Part shown: positions 24,885 to 33,717 of the stretch, piece after piece
How positions within the stretch are numbered: the first letter of the stretch is position 1
How the letters are laid out: each line of letters starts with the position of its first letter
Source: JAPYWM01 sp964489015
GTDB lineage: Bacteria; Bacteroidota; Bacteroidia; SpSt-205
Reading direction: 5' to 3'
Length of the DNA stretch: 36,891 nucleotides
Assembly: GCA_964489015.1 (NCBI GenBank)
Contig: CAZAXD010000021.1
Coordinates: forward strand, 1 to 36,891
The notes under the pieces: model-generated
Databases searched by the model: none
Told to the model about the DNA's origin: nothing
What the model saw: only the letters and a program-made list of their open reading frames with translations
Translations under genes and position numbers: made by a program

Positions 24885-25195
24885 AAAGAGAGGACGAGGC
24901 GCGACTGGCGTATACGACCCGTGTTCAGCCTCCTAGGGAGGAGCCCCCCACACCGAAGCAGCAGCGGCTTTATGTACAGCGGCGCCGAATAGCGGGTGGT
25001 AAATGGGTCGTAGAAGTGACCGGCTTTGTGGGGCGAGCCGATGACCTGGCCCAGCTGGCCCGCCGCCTAAAAACCGCCTGTGCTGTCGGTGGTAGTGTCA
25101 AAGAAGAAATGATATGCCTGCAAGGGGACTGTACTGAAAAGGTCATGGCCTTTCTTCAAAAGGAAGGTCATACCGTCATACGAAAGGGCGGCTAA
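24881..25195 (+). CDS. SUI1/eIF1-like translation factor (YciH family)
   Basis: A 104-aa protein with an SUI1 domain: LYVQRRRIAGGKWVVEVTGF, LARRLKTACAVGGSVKEEMI (the conserved CGxGGxxK-like turn appears here as ACAVGGSVK) and LQGDCTEKVMAFLQKEGH. Archaeal and eukaryotic homologues control start-codon fidelity; the bacterial YciH has been linked to translation initiation control. The ATG overlaps the previous stop codon (ATGA), and the stop abuts the rdgB start. Confidence 0.88.
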   Translation: MKREDEARLAYTTRVQPPREEPPTPKQQRLYVQRRRIAGGKWVVEVTGFVGRADDLAQLARRLKTACAVGGSVKEEMICLQGDCTEKVMAFLQKEGHTVIRKGG

Positions 25196-25780
25196 ATGTG
25201 GGTCTTTGCTACCCAAAATCCCCATAAGCTTGCCGAGGTACAGGCACTCCTGGGGGATGCTGTTCCGCTCGAAGCGCTGCCTTCGTCTATGGCGATAGCA
25301 CCTGAATCGGGAGATACGCTGTACGCGAATGCTTTGCAGAAGGCTGAGTTTTATTACGAGCGGGTGGGGAAGGCCTTGCTGGTGGAGGACAGCGGGTTGT
25401 TTGTGCTGGCACTGGGTGGGCAGCCGGGTGTGCACAGTGCCACTTACGGGGGACCGTCTCGCCTTCTAGAGGCCATGCGAGGCCAGTCCCATCGACAGGC
25501 TTACTTCGTAGCGGTAGTATTGGCTTACTTAGGGCCCCGAGCCTATTACTTTTTCACCGGCTATTGGCTAGGCGAAATTGCTTGGCAAGCAGAAGGCGAA
25601 ATGGGGTTTGGATACGATCCTGTCTTTATACCAGCAGGCCAGTCGCAAACCGTAGCAGCGCTTGGACTGGGTTATAAGCTACAGCATTCGCACCGAAGCC
25701 AAGCTTTTCGGAAGTTTGCAGCGTGGCATACTGGGTGGGCATTACAGGCGGCAGCGCCTCCGGTAAAACCTATCTGCTAA
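25196..25780 (+). CDS. rdgB: Non-canonical purine NTP pyrophosphatase (RdgB/HAM1)
   Basis: A 194-aa house-cleaning enzyme that hydrolyses ITP, dITP and XTP to the monophosphates. Diagnostic motifs are ATQNPHKLAEVQALL (N-terminal substrate loop), ESGDTLYANALQKAEFYY, LVEDSGLFVLALGGQPGVHSATYGG and EMGFGYDPVFIP. The C-terminus, HSHRSQAFRKF, matches the usual SHRGKALRKL. The start ATG directly follows the SUI1 stop codon. The last 58 bp overlap udk. Confidence 0.93.
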   Translation: MWVFATQNPHKLAEVQALLGDAVPLEALPSSMAIAPESGDTLYANALQKAEFYYERVGKALLVEDSGLFVLALGGQPGVHSATYGGPSRLLEAMRGQSHRQAYFVAVVLAYLGPRAYYFFTGYWLGEIAWQAEGEMGFGYDPVFIPAGQSQTVAALGLGYKLQHSHRSQAFRKFAAWHTGWALQAAAPPVKPIC

Positions 25781-26343
25781 ATACCCTTCGAGCGGCCCTC
25801 CCCCCTCACAAAGCCACCTTTATCTCCATGGATCACTACTACAAGGACCGCGACCTCATTCCGCGGGAACCCGATGGCCAGATCAACTTTGACAAGCCGC
25901 ACGCTATCGATTTTGATAAGTTTTATCAAGATCTGCTTGCTTTGCGTCGGGGCGAGGTGGTGACTCAAAGGGAATATACTTTCAATAATCCATTACTTAG
26001 GCCTCAGATTCTTAAATTCCAACCAGCTGAGATCGTAATTGCTGAAGGACTTTTTTTATTTTATTGCGAGACTATTCGCTCTCTTTTCAATCTACGTATT
26101 TTTATGGAAGCGGAAGAGCCTCTGCGATTTCTGCGGCGGCTGGCGCGGGATCAGCAGGAGCGCGGCTATCCACCAGAGGTCATTGCCCAACAATACTTAA
26201 GCCACGTCTTGCCGGCTTATCAGCAGTTCGTAGAGCCCCTGCGGCGCTTTGCGCATGTCGTAGTGCACAACTCCTACGAGGACTTGTCGCCAGCGATTAG
26301 GCTTATCACGGATCACCTCCTAAGCGTTGCTTCGGATTCATAA
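25723..26343 (+). CDS. udk: Uridine kinase
   Basis: A 206-aa P-loop kinase that phosphorylates uridine and cytidine in pyrimidine salvage. Walker A is GITGGSASGKTYL (about residues 6-18); FISMDHYYKDRD, the nucleoside-binding NFDKPHAIDFD and PAEIVIAEGLFLFY follow, with the lid region RRLARDQQERGY. The GTG start at 25723 gives the typical short N-terminus before the P-loop; a GTG at 25735 is also possible. It is the last gene of its operon; the chaperone operon has its own promoter 14 bp after the stop. Confidence 0.93.
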   Translation: MAYWVGITGGSASGKTYLLNTLRAALPPHKATFISMDHYYKDRDLIPREPDGQINFDKPHAIDFDKFYQDLLALRRGEVVTQREYTFNNPLLRPQILKFQPAEIVIAEGLFLFYCETIRSLFNLRIFMEAEEPLRFLRRLARDQQERGYPPEVIAQQYLSHVLPAYQQFVEPLRRFAHVVVHNSYEDLSPAIRLITDHLLSVASDS

Positions 26344-26356
26344 CGTGTACTTACGC

Positions 26357-26364
26357 TAACTTTG
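26357..26364 (+). promoter_or_regulatory. -7 element of the envelope-biogenesis operon
   Basis: TAACTTTG, exact TAnnTTTG match, 5 bp before the ATG at 26370. A clear -33 element is not seen. It would drive the eight-gene run up to 34223. Confidence 0.65.
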
Positions 26365-26369
26365 CCCCC

Positions 26370-28327
26370 ATGTGGCGGCAAATGGCCCTGATTTGTAGCA
26401 CTATTTACATCGGGTGGGGGCAAGATTGGACCAAACGGGAAGCGACTTTGGTAACCCTGAAAGGCGATGGCAAGATCACTCAAGCAGAGTTTGAGTATGC
26501 GTATGCAAAGGCGCATGGGGGCTGGGAGGCGGCCAAAGGGCACACGGCTGACCAGTGGCGTGCTTATCTAGACTCCTACATTCGATTTCGGCGGAAGGTC
26601 GCGTATGCGCAGGCGCTTAGATTAGATACGAGCCGGGCTTTTCGGGAGGAGTACGAGAGCTACATTCGTCAACTGGCGCGGCCCTACCTGCTTGAAAAAG
26701 CCGTTTTAGATACGCTGCTTAGACGCGTCTATGAGCGCGCGCAAGAGGAGATTCGTGCTTCTCATATTCTGATTGCAGTCAAGGGTGGAGACGATTCGAC
26801 CGCGTATCAACGGGCCTTAGCCTTGCGGGATTCGATCGTCAAATTCGGTCGTCCTTTTGACCAGATGGCTCGCTTGTACTCAGAGGATCCTTCAGCGGCC
26901 CAAAACGGCGGGGACCTGGGGTACTTCAGTGTATTTGATATGGTGTGGCCTTTCGAGGAAGCAGCCTATGCTACGCCTGTTGGGCAGGTCAGCATGCCTG
27001 TGCGGAGCCCTTACGGCTATCACCTTATTTACGTGCGGGAACGGGTGCCGAGCCGCGGCGCACGAAAGACCGCACACATTTTAGTGCGATGGGGACCTAC
27101 CTATACGGCCAAGGATAGCCTTGAGGCTAAGATGCGCATAGAGGAGGTTTACCGTCGGCTCGCGGCGGGTGAGTCGTTTGAAGACCTGGCGAAAGCCTAC
27201 TCAGACGATCCGATGTCTGTCGCACGAGGGGGAGAGTTAGGCTGGATGCGCCTGCTTCCGGAGATGGAAGCGGTCAAGCGCACGCTGGATGCTGGCGCTT
27301 ATAGCCAACCTTTTCAGACCCGCTTTGGGTGGCATATCCTCAAGGTCTTAGAAGTAAAGCCCCCTCGCAGCTATGAAGAGATGCGGGCTGAATTGCGAGC
27401 CAAGCTCCAGCGGGACGAACGCTTCAAAGCGGCGGAGCGGCAGTACTTTGACCTGCGCCTTCGTGAGCGCGGTTTTAGCGAGAATGCAGCGGTGCGTCAG
27501 CAGCTCTACCAGGCACTGGACTCATTGTATCCTGATTGGGAGCGTGCTTTGCAGATTCTTCCCGCTGCTTTTCAAAAAGGTATCCTCGCGACTATTGCTA
27601 AGCAGAAGTATTCTGTCGAGACGTTTCTAAAGTGGGCCCGCCAGAGCCCCAATGTGGTATTGGGGCGTCGGCTTACCGCAGAGCTGTATGCCGACATCCT
27701 ACGCCGCTTTTATCAAGAGAAGCTACTGGAATTAGAGCTTCCGGAGTTATCGAAGCGTTACCCAGAATTTCGTTTACTGGAGCGTGAGTATTACTATGGG
27801 GTCCTGTTTTTTACGGTGAGTGAGCGGGAGGTTTGGCGTAAAGCGGTTGAAGACACCGCCGGTCTCCATAGCTTTTACGAAGCGCACAAAACAGCGTATC
27901 CGGCGGGTGAACGGCTCGAGGTGGTGGAGATTCAGGGGGCGGACTCGCTTAGCTTGGCAGAATTACCGCAGCGGGTAGCTAGCGGAAGCTTACGGGAACT
28001 CGATTCGCTCAACCGCTTTGGCCGCTATAACTGGCGCATTTTGCCGCAGTATGTGGAGCGGGAGAAGGCGCCGACTGCGCTCGTGCCGTTGTATGGGGGG
28101 GGAATGGTCAGTATCCCCAATGGATAGGGCCGGTCGGTAGTGGCCGCGAATGGCGTTCGTACCTGGTTGTGCAGCGTCTCCCCGCTGGCTACAAGACCTT
28201 TGACGAGGTCAAGGTCGACCTTATCCAGCGCTATCAAGAGCACTTAGAGGCTGAATGGCTGGCTAGGTTAGCGAAACTGTATCCGGCGATTACGAATGAG
28301 AAGGTTTTTGGCCAGCTTTTCCGTTAG
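26370..28327 (+). CDS. PpiC-type periplasmic peptidyl-prolyl isomerase, frame interrupted at a G8 tract
   Basis: An exported chaperone with signal peptide (MWRQMALICSTIYIGWGQ) and two parvulin domains: RASHILIAVKGG to GYHLIYVRE (about residues 127-228) and KTAHILVRWGP to GWHILKVLE (about 232-332). A long alpha-helical C-terminal part follows. As read, the frame stops at TAG 28125-28127 after 585 residues. In another frame the expected ending continues without a break to TAG 28325-28327 (about 67 residues: PQWIGPVGSGREWRSYLVVQ, TFDEVKVDLIQRYQEH, ITNEKVFGQLFR). The two frames are joined by one added G in the G8 run 28095-28102, giving a protein of about 652 aa. The restored end overlaps the next gene by 32 bp, as is usual here. 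Confidence 0.85.
28095..28102 (+). repeat. Homopolymer tract G8 at the frame break
   Basis: Eight G in a row inside the PpiC-type gene. With nine G (or six) the reading frame continues into the conserved C-terminus; with eight it stops 25 bp further on. Such tracts are typical sites of both sequencing miscounts and slipped-strand phase variation. Confidence 0.9.
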
Positions 28328-29117
28328 TTTGGCTATTTGGGGGTGTAAAACTAGTAAGCCCGATAATATCTTAGCCCAGTATGGCGAGCGTTACTTAACG
28401 CGGGAGGAGGCCATGGCGCGTGTCGCTTTGCCGGCAGAAGGGGATACGCTAGGCCTCTTACGTGCGTACGCGATGCAGTGGATTCGGCAGCAGGCTTTGG
28501 CTGAGACGGCTTACAAAATGCTGCCGAGTCTCTCGCCTCAAATAGAAGCACAGGTACAGGATTACCGGGATAAGTTACTAATTGCGCACTTATCTCGTCT
28601 CCTGATCGAAAAAGCGCCGCGGGTGGAGGTGCCGGACCCGCTCTTGGAGGCGGTGTATCAGCGGCAGCCGGAAGCGTTTCGAGCTTTGCATGCCTATTTT
28701 CGATGGCGCTGGGTTCAGATCCCAGCCACTTGGCAGATGCAATGGGAACTGCGGCAGAAGCTGACGGCGCCTGATAGCGTCTGGCTGGCCTGGCTCAAGG
28801 GTCAAGGTCTCCGGGGCGCCGTCGAGATGAACTGGCAACCGGACATAGACTCCCTTCAGCCGTACTTTTCGGTGCGCCTGGTTGATCTGCCGGTGCAGGG
28901 TACTGCGCAGGTCCAGCGCACAGAAGAGGGGCGCTCTTATCTGCTGGTCTTTCAGCTAACAGGAAAGATTCTACCCGGTCAAATCTTCCCTTACACCATG
29001 GTGCGTGAGCAGATTCGGAATATTATCTTGCAGCAAAATGCCGATCGAATACTGGCTGCTTTCGAAGAAGATGTTTATAAGCGGGCATCCGCACGAGCCG
29101 ATGTTCGGGTTTATTAG
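28296..29117 (+). CDS. Lipoprotein related to SurA-type chaperones, lacking a clear parvulin domain
   Basis: A 273-aa lipoprotein (MRRFLASFSVSLAIWGC, Cys at residue 17). The N-terminal half resembles the helical chaperone part of SurA/PpiD proteins (ERYLTREEAMARV, RAYAMQWIRQQALAETAYK, AQVQDYRDKLLIAHL), but no GGxLG or HxxHIL parvulin signature is visible; the C-terminal part has IFPYTMVREQIRNIILQQ, which resembles the return helix. It is probably a periplasmic folding factor, inferred from its fold and its place between two parvulin genes. It overlaps both neighbours (32 and 17 bp). Confidence 0.7.
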   Translation: MRRFLASFSVSLAIWGCKTSKPDNILAQYGERYLTREEAMARVALPAEGDTLGLLRAYAMQWIRQQALAETAYKMLPSLSPQIEAQVQDYRDKLLIAHLSRLLIEKAPRVEVPDPLLEAVYQRQPEAFRALHAYFRWRWVQIPATWQMQWELRQKLTAPDSVWLAWLKGQGLRGAVEMNWQPDIDSLQPYFSVRLVDLPVQGTAQVQRTEEGRSYLLVFQLTGKILPGQIFPYTMVREQIRNIILQQNADRILAAFEEDVYKRASARADVRVY

Positions 29118-30444
29118 AGTAGCGCTGGTGGTCCTATTAGGCAGCGTGGGACTAGCGCAGAAACGGCTCGAAGGCATTGCGGCCACGGTGGGGGACGAGA
29201 TCGTGCTCGTTTCGCAGGTTGAACAGCAGTATGCCTATCTCAAGCAGATGGGGCAAGTAGACGAGGGGAGCTTGTACTGTGAGGTGCTGGAGCGGTTTAT
29301 CATCCAAAACCTTCTGGTGGCCCGAGCCAAGCTCGACAGCTTACAGGTAACGGATGAGGAGGTGAATCGGGAGCTTCAGCGGCGGATAGACCTACTGACA
29401 GCGCAGCTTGGTTCAGTAGAGGCTATCCAGGCGATTTATGGTAAGCCGCTGGCGATTCTCAAGCAGGATTTACGGGAGGAGGTACGAGCCCAGCTATTAG
29501 CCGAGATGATGCGGCAAAAGGTCACGGAAAAAGTCGCCGTTACCCCTCAGCAGGTTCGGATGTTCTTTCGGAGCATTCCTAAAGACAGTCTGCCGTATTT
29601 ACCGGCGGAGGTAGAGCTTAGTCAGATTGTTTTTTGGGCGCGACCCTCTGAAGCGGAGCGTGACCGGGTGCGCCAGAGGCTTGAGCAGATCCGAGAGGAG
29701 ATCGTCCAGGGGCGGATGGACTTTGCTTCGGCAGCCCGGGCCTTTTCCCAGGATTTAGGCTCGGCTCGGCAAGGTGGGGCCTTGGGCGAATTCACGCGCG
29801 GCCAAATGGTACCCGAATTTGAAAGGATGGTCTTTTCTCTTCCCATCGGGGAGGTGTCTCCCGTCTTTGAGACTGCTTTTGGCTTTCACATTTTGCTGGT
29901 GGAGCGGCGAGTCGGCCAAAAGGTCGAGGCGCGACATATCTTATTACGGCCTACGGTCACGGAGGCTGACCTCGAGCTGGCTCAAGCCCGCCTAGCCGTT
30001 TTACGGGATCAGATTCGGCGGGATAGTATCACGTTTACGCGGGCGGCGATAGAATTTTCCGAAGACGTCCAGACCCGGCAAGCGGGTGGTCGCTTACTCG
30101 ACCCAGAGACTGGTAAGTATAGGATTCCGCTAGACCGTCTTGAGGCAGATCTGTATTTCATTGTGGACAAACTAAAGATCGGCGAAATATCACCAGTAGA
30201 ACCCTATACGACGCCAGATGGTCGGCGCGGGGTGCGGATTGTATGGCTACAGCGGCGTTATGCGCCGCATCGGGCTTCGCTAGAGCTTGATTATGATCGC
30301 TTTGCGGAAGCGGCCCTGCAAATCGAAAAGCAAAAGGCCATTGAGCGGTGGCTGGAACGGGCCTGTCGCAATGTGCCGATAGAGATCCGGGACGAGCGCT
30401 GCCAAGATGCCCTCAAAACCTGGGAAGTTCCCTCGGAAGAGTGA
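29101..30444 (+). CDS. surA: Periplasmic chaperone/peptidyl-prolyl isomerase SurA
   Basis: A 447-aa SurA-like protein. Signal peptide MFGFIRVALVVLLGSVGLAQ, then the N-terminal chaperone domain (RLEGIAATVGDEIVLVSQVE, about residues 22-160). Two parvulin domains follow: AEVELSQIVFWARP with GGALGEFTRGQMVPEFE and GFHILLVERR (about 172-275), and VEARHILLRPTV with a shorter second repeat (about 276-375). SurA carries unfolded outer-membrane proteins to the Bam complex, which fits bamD immediately after it. ATG 29101 is chosen for the clean signal peptide; it overlaps the previous gene by 17 bp. Confidence 0.9.
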   Translation: MFGFIRVALVVLLGSVGLAQKRLEGIAATVGDEIVLVSQVEQQYAYLKQMGQVDEGSLYCEVLERFIIQNLLVARAKLDSLQVTDEEVNRELQRRIDLLTAQLGSVEAIQAIYGKPLAILKQDLREEVRAQLLAEMMRQKVTEKVAVTPQQVRMFFRSIPKDSLPYLPAEVELSQIVFWARPSEAERDRVRQRLEQIREEIVQGRMDFASAARAFSQDLGSARQGGALGEFTRGQMVPEFERMVFSLPIGEVSPVFETAFGFHILLVERRVGQKVEARHILLRPTVTEADLELAQARLAVLRDQIRRDSITFTRAAIEFSEDVQTRQAGGRLLDPETGKYRIPLDRLEADLYFIVDKLKIGEISPVEPYTTPDGRRGVRIVWLQRRYAPHRASLELDYDRFAEAALQIEKQKAIERWLERACRNVPIEIRDERCQDALKTWEVPSEE

Positions 30445-30451
30445 CCCGTCT

Positions 30452-31261
30452 ATGACGCATCAAGTACATTCATGGCTTGGGGCTACCTTGTTTATGGGTA
30501 TTTTCCTGATAATGGGCTGCGATCCCTATCGTAAATTAGCTAGAAGCAAAAAGCTAACCGATCGGGATTCGGCAGCCTTTGGCTACTTTCATCGAAGGCA
30601 ATACGAGTCAGCGAGCCAGCTTTTTGAAGAGCTTATAGGCTTTTATCGGGGTAACTTGCGCGGGGCGGAGGTGCTCTATCATTTAGCGTTAGCCCGCATG
30701 TACCTTAAGGACTATTACGCAGCGGAGCGCTACTTTGGTCAGCTCTTAGAAGAGTACCCGCTCAGCCAGTACGCCGAGGAAGCGCTCTTCATGCAGGCTC
30801 AGATGAACGATCGCTTGTCGAATGATTACGACTTTGACCAGCGCGAAACGCAAAAGGCCATTGAAAAGTACCAGGTCTATCTCACTTTGTACCCGAATGG
30901 TCGTCATGCCGAGGAGGCACAGCGTCGTCAGCGGGCTTTAGAGCATAAGCTTGAGCAGAAAGCGTTTCATACGGCGGATGTTTTTTACCGGATTGGGCGC
31001 TACCGGGCGGCGGTGGTGCTTTTTTCGGATTTTCTAGAGCAGGGTACCGACTCTCTCTTGCGGGAAGAGGCGGCCTTCAAGCGAGCCATGGCGGCCCTGC
31101 GCATGGCCCGTCAAAGCATCCAAGAAAAGCAAATCCCCCGCTTTCGGGAGGCTGAGACTTTTTATCGTATTTTTGTGCAGACCTATCCGCAAAGTCATTA
31201 TCAATCTACCCTAACGAGTGAATATGAGTACACGGCGAGAGTACTACAAGTCCCGCGCTGA
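30452..31261 (+). CDS. bamD: Outer-membrane assembly factor BamD
   Basis: A 269-aa lipoprotein (lipobox FLIMGC, Cys near residue 24) made of TPR-like repeats: YFHRRQYESASQLFEELIGF, AEVLYHLALARMYLKDYYAA, YPLSQYAEEALFMQAQ, YLTLYPNGRHAEEAQR and YRIGRYRAAVVLFSDFL. This is the usual layout of BamD, the essential lipoprotein partner of BamA in outer-membrane protein insertion. ATG 30452 is 7 bp after the surA stop. Position before rpoZ and coaBC is the standard Bacteroidota arrangement. Confidence 0.9.
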   Translation: MTHQVHSWLGATLFMGIFLIMGCDPYRKLARSKKLTDRDSAAFGYFHRRQYESASQLFEELIGFYRGNLRGAEVLYHLALARMYLKDYYAAERYFGQLLEEYPLSQYAEEALFMQAQMNDRLSNDYDFDQRETQKAIEKYQVYLTLYPNGRHAEEAQRRQRALEHKLEQKAFHTADVFYRIGRYRAAVVLFSDFLEQGTDSLLREEAAFKRAMAALRMARQSIQEKQIPRFREAETFYRIFVQTYPQSHYQSTLTSEYEYTARVLQVPR

Positions 31262-31640
31262 GGTCCTCCAGGTGCCCCATGAAATAGAATCTATTCCGAT
31301 AGAGGTCCTGCTTCGGCGCCAGGCAGAATCGAATATTTATGCGCGATGTGTCGACATTTCTAGCTATGCAGAGCGGATCTTAGCGGAGCTGACGCAGGAG
31401 CTACGGGGGCGTTTGCAAGAGCTAGACATGCGCGAAGACACCTTACGTCCCGAAAGCGGTCGCTCCGTCGTGGTGGTAGAGGGGACCAAAAACGCGACCG
31501 AATCGGCTACGCTGGAGGAAATTCGTCAAGAGGTTGAGCAGTACCGAGCCCTGCCCAAGCCAGCTCTTCTGGCCATGTGGGAGGCCATTTATGGGGATTA
31601 CGAGCGCGTGACCGCTCCAGATGATGCATTGTCCTCTTAG
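31224..31640 (+). CDS. rpoZ: RNA polymerase omega-like subunit, Bacteroidota type
   Basis: A 138-aa protein matching the divergent Bacteroidota omega: RRQAESNIYARCVDISSYAERI (the usual ESGNIYESVVVISKRA region), LTQELRGRLQEL, and the C-terminal YRALPKPALLAMWEAIYGDY (usual YEKLPKPTLIA). It is longer than typical (about 105-115 aa) because of an N-terminal extension and a middle insertion (SGRSVVVVEGTKNATESA, about residues 75-95). The start may be ATG 31224 or the GTG six bases earlier. It overlaps bamD by 38 bp. Confidence 0.82.
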   Translation: MSTRREYYKSRAEVLQVPHEIESIPIEVLLRRQAESNIYARCVDISSYAERILAELTQELRGRLQELDMREDTLRPESGRSVVVVEGTKNATESATLEEIRQEVEQYRALPKPALLAMWEAIYGDYERVTAPDDALSS

Positions 31641-32855
31641 GTGGCCCGGCTTTTATTAGGCGTTACAGGTAGTATAGCGGCGTACAAGGCACCGCACCTG
31701 GTGCGGGCGCTACAGAAGGCTGGCCATGCCGTTCAAGTCATGCTGACAAGAGGGGCAGAGGCCTTTGTGTCGGCTTATACCTTAGAAGTTTTGTCGCAAG
31801 CCCCTGTCCTGGCGGATCTCTGGGCGCGGGGAAATCTAGGGTCTGCGGAGACGGCCTGGACTCAGCATATCCGGCTAGCTAAGGAGGCCGATGTCTTGCT
31901 TATTGCTCCGGCTACGGCGCATACGATTGGTAAGTTAGCGGGTGGCCTTTGTGATGACCTTTTGTCGGCCGTGTTTTTGGCAAGAGAGGGTCCTATTCTC
32001 ATTGCGCCCGCTATGGAGACGCACATGTATCGCCACCCTTTGGTGCAGGCAAACTTACGCCGTCTGGCGCGCCTGCCGCATGTGAAAGTTATTTCCCCGG
32101 GGCGCGGTTATTTAGCTAGCGGTGCGCGAGGCGAAGGCCGCCTTGCCTCCATCGCCCGCCTCGTCTATGCGGTAGAGCGAGCCCTGCATCCCCCTCTCCT
32201 AGCTGGCAAGCGAATACTTATCACGGCGGGGGCGACCCGGGAGCCGTGGGATCCCGTGCGCTTCTTGTCTAACCGCTCTACCGGCCAAATGGCCCTTGCC
32301 TTAGCCAGAGCAGCCTACCTGCTAGGAGCCCGGACCGTCCACCTGCTCGCCGCTCACCTGGAAGTGCCTATCCCATCTCGACTCTTTAGGCAAACTCACG
32401 TGCAGACGGCGCAGGACATGTACGAAGCCTTCCAGCGGTTGTATGTTGATTATGACTGGCTAATTTTAGCGGCTGCTGTCAGTGATTATACGTTTGCGGA
32501 TTCTCTGCCTTATAAATACAAAAAGTCCCAAGGAGCGCCTACTTTGCAACTGATTCCCACTCCAGATATTTTAGCTTGGGCCGGCAAGCATAAAAAGCCC
32601 CATCAAGTTTTGATCGGGTTTGCCTTGGAAAGTGCAGAGACCTTCGAGCCAGCTCGGGAGAAACTCCTTCGTAAGCAGGCAGACTGGATAGCGTACAACC
32701 CCATTTCACCCCAGACCGGCATGGGCACGCCGACCAACGCCATAACCCTACTCAGTCGGTGGGGGCATGCGCACAGCCTACCATTTGCCCCGAAATCAGC
32801 CCTTGCCCTGGAAATGCTTAAATTTATTGCCCATGCGCATGCTCCTATGCTTTAG
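31641..32855 (+). CDS. coaBC: Bifunctional CoaBC (phosphopantothenoylcysteine synthetase/decarboxylase)
   Basis: A 404-aa two-domain enzyme of coenzyme A synthesis. The N-terminal FMN-dependent CoaC domain has LLLGVTGSIAAYKAPHLVRAL, TQHIRLAKEADVLLIAPATA (with the active-site His) and APAMETHMYRHP (the PxMNxxMW region). The C-terminal CoaB domain begins near residue 190 (ILITAGATREPWDPVRFLSN) and includes AAAVSDY and VLIGFALES. The GTG start directly follows the rpoZ stop TAG. Confidence 0.95.
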   Translation: MARLLLGVTGSIAAYKAPHLVRALQKAGHAVQVMLTRGAEAFVSAYTLEVLSQAPVLADLWARGNLGSAETAWTQHIRLAKEADVLLIAPATAHTIGKLAGGLCDDLLSAVFLAREGPILIAPAMETHMYRHPLVQANLRRLARLPHVKVISPGRGYLASGARGEGRLASIARLVYAVERALHPPLLAGKRILITAGATREPWDPVRFLSNRSTGQMALALARAAYLLGARTVHLLAAHLEVPIPSRLFRQTHVQTAQDMYEAFQRLYVDYDWLILAAAVSDYTFADSLPYKYKKSQGAPTLQLIPTPDILAWAGKHKKPHQVLIGFALESAETFEPAREKLLRKQADWIAYNPISPQTGMGTPTNAITLLSRWGHAHSLPFAPKSALALEMLKFIAHAHAPML

Positions 32856-33717
32856 CCTAGGCCTGGCCCAGGAGCTCCTACCTATCGTAAATATTCAAGC
32901 GCCGGGGATCCAGGGCATTGATAGGACGGTCCTGCAGCAGCTTCAGCAAGATATTCAGCAGTATCTTAGTAGTAACCGCTTTTCTGATGAGCGATTTCAA
33001 CCCAATGAGCGCATAAAGTGCTTCTTTAATATCATCATCACGGCTCTACCGAGTCCTACTCGCTTTGAAGGGAGCCTGCAAGTGCAGGCGATTCGACCCG
33101 TGTACAATAGCACCTACGAAACGCTAACCCTTAATTTCAATGATCAGGATTTTCGTATCGAGTATTCCCCTACCAATACCCTGCAGTTCTCCGAAAATAC
33201 TTACACTGGTAATTTGACAGCGATTCTCAATTTTTATGCTTATATCATTTTAGGCATGGACTTTGATAGCTTCGGAGCCGGTGCGGGTAAGCCGTACTTC
33301 GAAAAAGCTCAGCAGATACTGAATATGGCAGCCGCTAACGGCTCGGAGCCGGGGTGGCAGCCAGGTGGAAACTTTTTACGGTCTCGGTATTGGTTCGTCG
33401 AAAATCTTCTCAATAGCAGCTATCAGGAGTTTCACCGGGTGATGTACCAGTACCATCGTCAGGGTCTTGATGCCTTTCATGAGGATCCGCAGCTGGCTCG
33501 TGAAAAAATTCTGCTTAGTCTGGCAGCTTTAGCTGCGTTTTTGCAGAGTCAGCCTAATAGCATTTTGGTCCGGGTCTTTATTGATGCCAAAAGCACTGAA
33601 CTGATGCAGATGTTTCAAAAAGCCCTACCTGATCAGAAGCAGCGTTTTGTAGCGGTCATGAAACAGGTGGACCCGACGAATTACTCCGTGTATGAGACGC
33701 TTCTGCAAGAGAAGTGA
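32833..33717 (+). CDS. DUF4835-family exported protein (possible T9SS-associated PorD)
   Basis: A 294-aa protein with signal peptide (MRMLLCFSLGLAQ). Conserved DUF4835 features are LLPIVNIQAPGIQGIDRTVL, NERIKCFFNIIITAL, the RPVYNSTYETLTLNFNDQDF strand, LNFYAYIILGMDFDSFG and YHRQGLDAFHEDPQLAREKI. The family lies after coaBC in many Bacteroidota and, to my recollection, is annotated in some as the T9SS protein PorD; I am not certain of that name. ATG 32833 or 32839 could be used; either overlaps coaBC by about 20 bp. Confidence 0.85.
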   Translation: MRMLLCFSLGLAQELLPIVNIQAPGIQGIDRTVLQQLQQDIQQYLSSNRFSDERFQPNERIKCFFNIIITALPSPTRFEGSLQVQAIRPVYNSTYETLTLNFNDQDFRIEYSPTNTLQFSENTYTGNLTAILNFYAYIILGMDFDSFGAGAGKPYFEKAQQILNMAAANGSEPGWQPGGNFLRSRYWFVENLLNSSYQEFHRVMYQYHRQGLDAFHEDPQLAREKILLSLAALAAFLQSQPNSILVRVFIDAKSTELMQMFQKALPDQKQRFVAVMKQVDPTNYSVYETLLQEK

